A program made the position numbers and the translations under genes. Of a DNA stretch of 64,000 nucleotides, positions 53,358-60,194 are shown in pieces; positions within the stretch are counted from its first letter, which is position 1, and each line of letters begins with the position of its first letter. The stretch is from Haliotispira sp965263485 (GTDB lineage: Bacteria > Spirochaetota > Spirochaetia > SP-2023). The stretch spans positions 1,302,001 through 1,366,000 of the forward strand of contig CBDHHO010000004.1 in the NCBI GenBank assembly GCA_965263485.1, read 5' to 3'. The notes beneath the pieces were generated by a model. That model was not told the origin of the DNA. It did not search any database and worked only from the letters and a program-made list of their open reading frames with translations.

Positions 53358-54647
53358 TTAATTATTTCTCCAGTATTTTTGTGTTTTATCCTTCATTTCT
53401 GAGATAAATTTCTCAACAGAGATATCCCCAAGAATAAATTTTGTATGTGTTGGACCTAGTATGTTTGTGGCAAAGTCAGGCAGAAATGCTGAAAGATATC
53501 CGTCAGAAAGATAGCTTCCATCTGAGTTTAAAAACATAGTTTTCACATCAATCAGTGCTCCAGGCCAGTCAACAGATTTATTGGGAACTCCTACAGCTCC
53601 AAGATCTGCCAGCTTCTTTTGACTGTCTTCCCTTAGTAGGAAACGGATAAAATCCTTACTTTTCGCTATATTATTGGATCTATTGTAGATGCCAACAGTC
53701 ATGGGAGCAATAGAAATTTTATTTTCATTGATTCCCCCCGCAACCGATGGAAACGGGAAAACTCCCCAGCGAAAATCCGGACTCACGGCATTGCTCAATT
53801 CCGCAGGCAGCCAGGAGCCGACTAACTCCATTGCTGTCTTGCCGATTGCAATATTGTTTTGAGCCGCAGGATATTGATAACCAGAACTTTCATTTGGTAT
53901 AGCACCACTATCAATAAGTTTTTTCTCGATTTCAAGTGCAATTTTTACTTCGGAACTTTCCCAGCTTCGACCTGATTGGTCCATGACAACATCGAAAAGA
54001 TACCGTTCTCCTGCAACTTTCTGCATGATACTGGTTAAATACCAAGTATGGTAAAATGAGACATTGCCTTCCAAGGCGATCGGATCAATGCCGGCATCAA
54101 GCAACTGTTGCGAAATTTGCAGCAGATTCTCAAACGTAGCAGGAACATCGTTAATATCTGCTTGTTCAAAAGACTGTTTGGAGTAAAAGAATGCAATCAC
54201 GTTGAGGATATATGGTATTCCATACTGAACATTTTCAACTTGCATGGAATCTATAACCTGGGGCAACATTGCTTTGTGGAAAGGAGTTGTGCCACCATAA
54301 ATATTTCCCGCTGTGATATCGCTCAAATCAACAGTCAAATCCTCCTTTGTTACGAGTCCCAAAAACTGATCCCCGTCTCCATCAAACAAGTCAAGTTCCT
54401 TTTGGGCGGCAAGGTAACTTCGCAGCTGGACAAGCGCTTGCCTCCCGTTAAAAACGATTTTGACAGTTGCGCCATTGTTGAGTGTTGCAAATTCATCACT
54501 GATTTGCTCTAGAGCTTGTGCCTGTGGTTCCGGTTTGTTCCATAACGACCAATAGACCAGTAGCTCTTTCTCGTTGTGGTCATTTCTCTGGCCGGAACAA
54601 GCGAAGAGAATTCCGGAAAGACTCATTATTTTGAACAGATTTTTCAT
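53358..54647 (-). CDS. Carbohydrate ABC transporter substrate-binding lipoprotein (importer C)
   Basis: 429 aa from ATG 54647; lipoprotein signal MKNLFKIMSLSGILFACSG with lipobox LFAC. ELLVYWSLWNKPEPQAQALE and the YGIPYILNVIAFFYSKQSFEQAD hinge segment are typical of sugar-binding proteins; SKDFIRFLLREDSQKKLAD near the C-terminus too. The divergent AgaS/kinase/GntR genes suggest an amino sugar ligand. The MITE end TTAGTGGTACCC sits 3 bp upstream of the ATG, leaving no Shine-Dalgarno; the frame is open back into the MITE to 54749. Confidence 0.88.
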   Translation of the reverse strand: MKNLFKIMSLSGILFACSGQRNDHNEKELLVYWSLWNKPEPQAQALEQISDEFATLNNGATVKIVFNGRQALVQLRSYLAAQKELDLFDGDGDQFLGLVTKEDLTVDLSDITAGNIYGGTTPFHKAMLPQVIDSMQVENVQYGIPYILNVIAFFYSKQSFEQADINDVPATFENLLQISQQLLDAGIDPIALEGNVSFYHTWYLTSIMQKVAGERYLFDVVMDQSGRSWESSEVKIALEIEKKLIDSGAIPNESSGYQYPAAQNNIAIGKTAMELVGSWLPAELSNAVSPDFRWGVFPFPSVAGGINENKISIAPMTVGIYNRSNNIAKSKDFIRFLLREDSQKKLADLGAVGVPNKSVDWPGALIDVKTMFLNSDGSYLSDGYLSAFLPDFATNILGPTHTKFILGDISVEKFISEMKDKTQKYWRNN

Positions 54648-54650
54648 AAA

Positions 54651-54757
54651 GGGTACCACTAAAAATTTCCCATCACAGAAAGATACTGCGCCAGACCCGG
54701 TCTTTTCACGGAGCAGCATTGGAGGAATGGGAAGGGCCGTGCACAGCAAGGCGACCT
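54651..54757. mobile_element. Truncated MITE abutting the importer C start codon
   Basis: Terminus GGGTACCACTAAAAATTTCC at 54651, then the CATCACAGAAAGATACTGCGCCA subtype core; the other end is not found. Confidence 0.65.
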
Positions 54758-54855
54758 TTTCCTTTTATACTATCATAAAAATTGATCATGTCAAGTAAAA
54801 TCTTTTTTTTGTTGAGCCTGCTCATGAAACAATACAGAGATGGTCTTTTCTATAA

Positions 54856-55015
54856 GGGCACCCCTAAAAAACTCACAGGGACAAAGGATTGATGCGGGGG
54901 GATTGGCTCCCCCCCGGAGTTCCGGCAAATGGTCTGGCTCATAGACACAATAAAACCAGCCCTAAAACCAGCCTTGACTCTATGGAGTCTTCCACGATAT
55001 TCTGACCAAACAAAT
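54856..55015 (+). promoter_or_regulatory. Divergent control region of the amino-sugar locus
   Basis: Contains a lone IS/MITE end (GGGCACCCCTAAAAAAC at 54856) and a possible promoter for agaS: TTGACT near 54973, 18-bp spacer, TATTCT. TGGTCTGGCTCATAGACA (54927-54945) is an imperfect dyad that could bind the GntR regulator encoded at 57332; speculative. Confidence 0.35.
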
Positions 55016-55040
55016 AATGACAAATTAATAGGAGTCTATT

Positions 55041-56279
55041 GTGCTGCTCGGAAAATCACTTTACGACTACCAAAACCTCGGTGCCCGACATACAGCAACG
55101 GAAATCATTCAACAACCGGAACTTTGGATACAACTCTTAGGAAAGCTCAGAAAAGAACAGTCAGAAATTTTGGATTTTTTGAACAGAGCCCTATGCGCGG
55201 AAACCAGAATCATTTTTACCGGGGCCGGAACATCTGAATTTGTCGGGAATACGCTTGTACCCTACTTGCGCTTGCTCAATATCAGCAGTCTCCGGTTTCG
55301 AAACATTGAATCCATCGCCTCAACCGATATAGTTTTAATGCCGGAAGCCCATATTGATAAAGAAGATAAAATTTTATTGATTTCCTGCGCCCGGTCAGGT
55401 AAAAGCCCCGAAAGTGTCGGGGCGGCCCGACTTGTAGAGAATGTTGCAGAAAGTTGTCAGCATCTCATTTTGACCTGTGATTTAGAAGGAGACCTCGCAA
55501 AAACCTACCGAAACAGACGCGACGCATATATCTTTCACATCGAAGGAGCCAACGATCAAGGTTTTGCCATGACAGGAAGCTTTACCTGTATGACCCTATT
55601 GGGAGCACTGATTTTCCAGCTGAAAAATGAAGAATTCCTTGCAAAGTTTCTAAGCCAGATACAGGCTTGGGGCCAAAGCCTGCAAAAATACATGGAAGAT
55701 ATAAGTTCTGCAATAATGGAACTGGCCAATCTACAGAAAAAGCGTCTTATCTGCCTAGGTTCTGCTGAAAATAAAGGTATTGCCCAGGAAGCTCACTTGA
55801 AGATTCTGGAACTTTCTGCCTCCCACAATGTAGCTTATTATGACAGCCCCTTGGGTTTCCGGCACGGGCCTAAATCTATGCTCAACGATGAAAGCTTGGT
55901 TTTCTTTTTTTGCAACAGCAATACATACACATTGCGCTATGAGCTGGATATGCTGCGAGAATTAATGCGCACAGATGGCAAACATTACGTTGTAGCCGTT
56001 ACTCCTCAGAGGCTGGAAGAAAACCATTCGCAACTGGTCCATCCGGAAAACCCTTTGGGTGCAAGGACAGAGGGGCGAATTCTCACGGCTTTGGCTCATA
56101 TTGTATCGGCGCAAATATATGCTTTGCAAAATTCCCTGAATTTAGGTGTTGAACCGGATAACCCTTCGCCCTGCGGCAGTGTCAACCGTGTGGTGCAAGG
56201 AGTAAATATTTATCCGTACCAATTGATGACCCAATTGATGACCCAATTGATGACCCAAGGGGAGCAGAGCCTCTCATGA
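55041..56279 (+). CDS. agaS: SIS-domain sugar isomerase/deaminase, AgaS-like
   Basis: 412 aa with two SIS domains, cytosolic. The first has IFTGAGTSEFVGNTLVPYLR and ISCARSGKSPESVGA; the second has LICLGSAENKGIAQEAHLKILELSA (partial) and YDSPLGFRHGPKSMLND. This pattern matches AgaS, a galactosamine-6-phosphate (or GlcN6P-type) deaminase/isomerase. GTG 55041 follows AGGAG with ideal spacing. The C-terminus carries three MTQL repeats. It overlaps the kinase gene by 4 bp (ATGA). Confidence 0.85.
   Translation: MLLGKSLYDYQNLGARHTATEIIQQPELWIQLLGKLRKEQSEILDFLNRALCAETRIIFTGAGTSEFVGNTLVPYLRLLNISSLRFRNIESIASTDIVLMPEAHIDKEDKILLISCARSGKSPESVGAARLVENVAESCQHLILTCDLEGDLAKTYRNRRDAYIFHIEGANDQGFAMTGSFTCMTLLGALIFQLKNEEFLAKFLSQIQAWGQSLQKYMEDISSAIMELANLQKKRLICLGSAENKGIAQEAHLKILELSASHNVAYYDSPLGFRHGPKSMLNDESLVFFFCNSNTYTLRYELDMLRELMRTDGKHYVVAVTPQRLEENHSQLVHPENPLGARTEGRILTALAHIVSAQIYALQNSLNLGVEPDNPSPCGSVNRVVQGVNIYPYQLMTQLMTQLMTQGEQSLS
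56219..56254 (+). repeat. 12-bp tandem repeat x3 at the agaS 3' end
   Basis: CCAATTGATGAC three times, encoding (QLMT)3 in the last 15 residues of AgaS. In-frame unit, likely length-variable and functionally neutral. Confidence 0.92.
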
Positions 56280-57268
56280 TTTTGGGGATGGACGGTGGGG
56301 GGAGCAAAACCCGCTTCTTACTCTGCGATATGCAGGGAACGGTTCTCGCCGACCTTCAGAGAGAGGCCTGCAACTATCTGCAAGTTGGCTTTGTCGGCTT
56401 AAAACAAAGAATTGAGGCCGGAATTGCCGCAAGCTGCAGAGAGGCAGGCATCAAATCCGAAACCCTGCAATATGCTGTGCTGGGTGTACCTGCATACGGA
56501 GAAATTGCCAAGGACAAGCAGCGGATTGATGCGTTGCTTGCCGATATCAAACTATCTTGTTCGTACAGTACAGTAAACGATGTCAAACTAGCCTGGGCCG
56601 GTGCCTTCGCCTGCGAGCCGGGAATTGTCATCCTTTCGGGGACCGGTTCCATGGCCTATGGAGTTGACCAAAACCATCGAGACTGGCGTAGTGGCGGCTG
56701 GGGCCATGGGTTTGGGGATGAGGGGTCGGCCTACTGGCTGGGCTTGGAATCTTGCAGACTCTTTAGCAAAATGTCTGACGGACGCAAAGCTAAGGGCCCA
56801 CTCTACGAAATGATTCGCAGTGAGTTTCAGTTTTCCGACGATTTTGAGCTCATTGACATTGTCTCACGGCAAATGAAAAATCCCCGGAAGGAAATTGCTG
56901 TAATGGCCAGCCTTTTGCACCGCGCAGCCGAAGATGGTGATCAAGAAGCGGCGAAAATATTTACCGGAGCCGGAGTGGAATTGGCATCACTGGTATCGGC
57001 TATTACTATGCATCCGGACTTCGCCCCTGCCCGGGAACTGAAACTTTCCTATGCGGGAGGCAGTTTTGCCGCCGGGGGCTTGCTTCTGAATGCCGTTCGC
57101 TCGGCATTGAGTGCCTGCATCTCTCAAAAGTATCGTTTGAGCGCACCTCTTTTGGACCCCGCCCAGGGAGCTTGTCTATACGCGGCCATCCGGCTTGCCG
57201 GCAATGATTTTCTCCAATTATCTTCCGGAGAATTTATGGGAAACTTGACTGGAAGCGTTGGAATTTGA
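56276..57268 (+). CDS. BadF/BadG/BcrA/BcrD-type ATPase, N-acetylglucosamine kinase-like
   Basis: 330 aa, ASKHA fold sugar kinase. The phosphate-1 loop is ILGMDGGGSKTRFLLCD; the ATP/sugar site is IVILSGTGSMAYGV followed by WGHGFGDEGSAYWLGLE; adenosine motif LSYAGGSFAAGGLLLNAV. Between AgaS and a GntR regulator it most likely phosphorylates GlcNAc or GalNAc arriving through importer C. No deacetylase (NagA) gene is in the window. Confidence 0.87.
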   Translation: MILGMDGGGSKTRFLLCDMQGTVLADLQREACNYLQVGFVGLKQRIEAGIAASCREAGIKSETLQYAVLGVPAYGEIAKDKQRIDALLADIKLSCSYSTVNDVKLAWAGAFACEPGIVILSGTGSMAYGVDQNHRDWRSGGWGHGFGDEGSAYWLGLESCRLFSKMSDGRKAKGPLYEMIRSEFQFSDDFELIDIVSRQMKNPRKEIAVMASLLHRAAEDGDQEAAKIFTGAGVELASLVSAITMHPDFAPARELKLSYAGGSFAAGGLLLNAVRSALSACISQKYRLSAPLLDPAQGACLYAAIRLAGNDFLQLSSGEFMGNLTGSVGI

Positions 57269-57331
57269 AAATTCCTGAATTAGCGTGGCAAAAACTGCGA
57301 AAAAATGATTTGACATGCACAAAAAACACCA

Positions 57332-58048
57332 ATGACAAAAAGCAGTCCCTTGTACGCCCAACTTTGTGATGATATTCGCATGTGGATTTCAGAGCAACTT
57401 TATAAAGTCGGCGACAAGCTGCCCACAGAGCGAGAGCTGTGCGAAATATACAAAATATCGCGCTCAACAGTGCGCAGGGCTTTTGTCGAGCTCGAAAAAG
57501 AAGGCGTGATCAGCTCCCGGCAGGGTGCGGGGATCTTTGTCGAGCAGGCACCTCTACAGCAATCTCTTCAGCGGTTCTACAGTTTTTCTGACGAAATGCG
57601 CCGCAGGGGACTCACTCCGGGAAATCGGATCCTGTCTTTCCAACGTATGCCTGCCTCTGTCCAGATTCGTCAGCAGCTCGAATGTGTAAAAGACAGCCAT
57701 GTTTATCGGATTGTGCGCCTGCGCCTGGCTAACGATGAGCCGCACCTCTATGAAACCACCTACATCCCTGCCGACATTATGCCGGGTTTTTGCGTTGAAC
57801 AATTCGAAAACCATGATCTTTACGAGCTCATGGAAGGAAAATTCAAAATCCGTCTTAAATCTGCGAAAGAAAGTTTTCAGGCTGTAAACGTAAATCAAGT
57901 GGCTGCAGCACAGCTTGGAATCAAAAAAAATTGTCCTTGTATTTTTTTTGTACGTATCACGCGCAGTAATTCCGGGCAAATCGTGGAACTAACTGAAAGT
58001 TATGGAAGAGGCGATAAATTCCTCTTTGAAGTTGAGATGCTGCGCTAA
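57332..58048 (+). CDS. GntR-family regulator with UTRA domain
   Basis: 238 aa DNA-binding regulator. The winged HTH has PTERELCEIYKISRSTVRRAF and LEKEGVISSRQGAGIFV. The UTRA ligand domain runs from ~80 to the end (RIVRLRLANDEPHLYETTYIP, VRITRSNSGQIVELTESYGR in part), like NagR/PhnF/AgaR-type sensors of sugar phosphates. It closes the amino-sugar operon and probably represses it and the divergent importer. Confidence 0.92.
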   Translation: MTKSSPLYAQLCDDIRMWISEQLYKVGDKLPTERELCEIYKISRSTVRRAFVELEKEGVISSRQGAGIFVEQAPLQQSLQRFYSFSDEMRRRGLTPGNRILSFQRMPASVQIRQQLECVKDSHVYRIVRLRLANDEPHLYETTYIPADIMPGFCVEQFENHDLYELMEGKFKIRLKSAKESFQAVNVNQVAAAQLGIKKNCPCIFFVRITRSNSGQIVELTESYGRGDKFLFEVEMLR

Positions 58049-58162
58049 CCTTCACGGGGCTGGAAGAAGCACCTTTTCCCCGCCCCTTGACCTTCCTGGG
58101 AGGGATTGACATCTATTCTTTTGGAGCACCTCGGTATATCAAGTTGATTTTAGAGGTGCCCT

Positions 58163-58650
58163 TAGGGGACCCCTTTTGCCATTTTTCTTTGTCCACCTTG
58201 CATCCGTATCTTTTTGCCTCATTTTATTCTCGTTTTTCTTGAATGATGGAGGGATTTCATCATTTTTGATCTGCTGGTTTTCTGCTCTGGTATTGCGCTG
58301 CACAGGCACTTTGACAAAGCTGGCGTCTACAATATTCTCTTGATTTGGACCTCCATGGCATCATCAGAGAGGTTGTAGGTTTCCTGAAGGATGAGAATGC
58401 GCAACATTTGGGAGACAGGGAATCTTGGCCTTCCAGAATTATTCTTCTTTTTAGGGATATGTTGAGAAATAGTCTCTGGGATTCTATCCCAATCGATAGA
58501 TTTTTTAAGTTCGAATATAAAAGGATTTGTACGTTCTATATCCTGATATATTATTTCACTTGTCATTTCAATCATAATGATCCTCCAATATTATTGTATT
58601 GTAATTGAACAATTGTGATTTGTCCAGTGCTGGATTTTTAGAGGTGCCCT
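58163..58650 (-). mobile_element. IS5-family remnant carrying the transposase N-terminus
   Basis: The transposase-proximal end is intact: TAGGGCACCTCTAAAAATCCAG read on the minus strand from 58651. A second end motif TTAGGGGACCCC is at 58163. Just left of it is another solo right end (58144-58160, GATTTTAGAGGTGCCC). This copy links the MITE termini to a transposase gene. Confidence 0.8.
58175..58575 (-). pseudogene. IS5-type transposase, N-terminal remnant with internal deletion
   Basis: ATG 58575 with GGAGG upstream starts MIEMTSEIIYQDIERTNPF; GRPRFPVSQMLRILILQETYNLSDDAMEVQI (partial) is the IS5 N-terminal domain. At ~58330 the frame shifts and continues as ENIVDASFVKVPVQRNTRAE and RQKDTDARWTKKNGK, the first catalytic Asp region. 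The ~70 residues normally between these blocks and the whole C-terminus are missing. Confidence 0.85.
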
Positions 58651-58777
58651 ATAGTCAACCGCAATGAGAAGCCACCATCTACCGCCGCTAAAAGTGCCAA
58701 CCCCGCGGATCCTTGGCAGAAAATCATTTAGGGCAAAGGTCAACCAAAAATCAACCATCGGCGCTGTTGCTTGTTTT

Positions 58778-58800
58778 TATATTGTTGCAGCAATATAAAT
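58778..58800 (-). terminator. Hairpin downstream of tRNA-Ser
   Basis: On the minus strand TTTATATTG-CTGCAA-CAATATAAA followed by AACAAG, ~20 nt after the tRNA 3' end. T-tract absent, so a processing or weak termination signal. Confidence 0.45.
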
Positions 58801-58817
58801 TAGCAGACAGAGTATAA

Positions 58818-58903
58818 CGGAGAGGGTGGGATTCGAACCCACGGTAGGTTACCCCCACGCTGGTTTTCAAGACCAGAGCCTTCAACCACTCGGCCACCTC
58901 TCC
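58818..58903 (-). tRNA. tRNA-Ser(UGA)
   Basis: Minus-strand cloverleaf: acceptor GGAGAGG pairs with CCTCTCC, GTGGCCGAGTGG D-arm, anticodon loop CTTGAAA with TGA at 58867-58869, long class II variable arm (GTGGGGGTAACCTAC), and T-loop GGTTCGAATCC. Discriminator base G as usual for serine. CCA is not encoded. Confidence 0.97.
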
Positions 58904-58990
58904 CTGCTGTTGCAGTAGGGCACAATGTATTTGAGTTAAAGGCCCGGGTCAAGAATCCGGCATGCCTAGAAACTTTTCCCACTTTCAATA

Positions 58991-59154
58991 GGGCACCTCT
59001 AAAAACTCGCTTTTGATGCTGAGCGGATGAGATTTTGCCGAGTGCGAGGACGTGAAGCCGAGGCATACTTTGTTGTATGGTAAGGCTTTCGTGACGAAGC
59101 GATTCGGCAACAAGATCGCCGCTCAGCGCAAAATTGGAATTTTTAGAGGTTCCC
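58991..59154. mobile_element. Full-length MITE flanked by AATA
   Basis: 164 bp, termini GGGCACCTCTAAAAACTCG and GGAATTTTTAGAGGTTCCC. AATA lies directly on both sides, a second case of a matching 4-bp flank. 59155-59311 has no gene. Confidence 0.83.
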
Positions 59155-59311
59155 AATAAAGGGGAGGCCCGTGCACAGCCAGTTGCAGCTTCAGTTTTTG
59201 CAAGTGACTACGGGTGGAGCAGTATTCACGCGCAACCGCTTTCTGCTGGGCAACAGCTTGGAGATTGGAGCACGGTTGGGCCGCAAAGCGGCCTCTCTTC
59301 GAGGCTGTCCT

Positions 59312-59953
59312 TTAATGGCAACGTGGGTCCCAGCATAAAAAAAGCGAAGTCGATGGAGATATTTGATCATAGACAATTATTATATAGAGATTCTTACTTT
59401 TAGTAGCAGCACTTGCATATTGTTCCATAAATCTTTGAAACATATTTAATGTATCCCGATCCAAACTAATATCGCGATCATTTACCCAGGCAGCATCAAA
59501 ATGGGTTGTTAAACTGGGGTTTATTGATAGTTTGACTTTTCTTTTATCGGTAATATGGTAAATGGAATCCTTACTTAAAAGAAAAGTATTGTAGGAAACA
59601 GCCAAATTATTTTGCCCTGAAAATGGCAGAATTATAGTCTTCTCTCTCATGGTTTCATAAAATTTAGATGGTGTTAAGTTGGAAGCAATCAGCACCAGAA
59701 TTTCTACGTCTAAATGATTACTAGACCCACCTAAATTTCCTATGCGTTTCTCTATGGAGAGCAAGTTATAGTCTTTCGAGGTCCCTTTATGATTACTTAC
59801 AGCTTTCCTTATACTATTGAAAGATTTATTAATCTCCCAATTATTGATGAGTACAGGTAACGATAGAAAAGAGAAGGGATTTAGTAAAAGGGAAAATAAA
59901 GATATCAAGACTAAAATCATCAGGAACACAAAATGTCTTTTGGTGGAGATCAC
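59312..59953 (-). CDS. Hypothetical membrane-anchored protein next to tracrRNA/cas9
   Basis: Family not recognised. The frame is open to 60142 but its 5' third is the tracrRNA gene and promoter, so the real start must be further in: GTG 59953 or ATG 59920, neither with a good ribosome-binding site (AGAGGAGG is 18 nt before the GTG). One strong membrane helix, MILVLISLFSLLLNPFSF, then a ~180-aa soluble part with EILVLIASNLTPSKFYETM and DRDTLNMFQRFMEQYAS. No catalytic motif seen. AT-rich relative to cas9. It may be an accessory or unrelated gene. Confidence 0.4.
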   Translation of the reverse strand: MISTKRHFVFLMILVLISLFSLLLNPFSFLSLPVLINNWEINKSFNSIRKAVSNHKGTSKDYNLLSIEKRIGNLGGSSNHLDVEILVLIASNLTPSKFYETMREKTIILPFSGQNNLAVSYNTFLLSKDSIYHITDKRKVKLSINPSLTTHFDAAWVNDRDISLDRDTLNMFQRFMEQYASAATKSKNLYIIIVYDQISPSTSLFLCWDPRCH

Positions 59954-59992
59954 AGGTGCGTTGATTTGTTGCCTCCTCTGTTGCCTCAAAAC

Positions 59993-60075
59993 AAAAAATC
60001 CTCCCACCGAAGCGGGAGGGAGGCATATCACCTTCGGCCTACGGGCAAAGCCCAAAGCCTTGTTGTGATTTGATG
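59993..60075 (-). ncRNA. Predicted tracrRNA of the type II CRISPR system
   Basis: About 83 nt on the minus strand. The 5' part CTCATCAAATCACAACAAGG would be the anti-repeat, implying crRNA repeats starting GTTGTGATTTGATGAG, in line with GTTGTGATTTG repeats known from II-C systems. A small GGGC-TTT-GCCC hairpin follows, then CCTCCCGC-TTCG-GTGGGAGG and TTTTTT as a terminator. It has its own consensus promoter and lies divergent to cas9, 120 bp away. The array itself is not in the window, so pairing cannot be confirmed. Confidence 0.78.
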
Positions 60076-60080
60076 AGCCA

Positions 60081-60109
60081 ATTATAGTAATGCAATACAT
60101 AGATGTCAA
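60081..60109 (-). promoter_or_regulatory. Promoter of the predicted tracrRNA
   Basis: Minus strand: TTGACA (60109-60104), 17-bp spacer, TATAAT (60086-60081). Both boxes are perfect consensus at optimal spacing; predicted start ~60075. Confidence 0.88.
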
Positions 60110-60194
60110 GAGGCTTGCAGTATGGCTGCTGTTTTTAAACAATTACAGAGGCTGACGCACAAAACCTTTAAACACTTAATATAAAGGAAATATT

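Noticed and set aside
59954..60142. N-terminal extension of the hypothetical membrane protein
   Set aside because: This stretch is the predicted tracrRNA, its terminator and its promoter; the open frame is coincidental.
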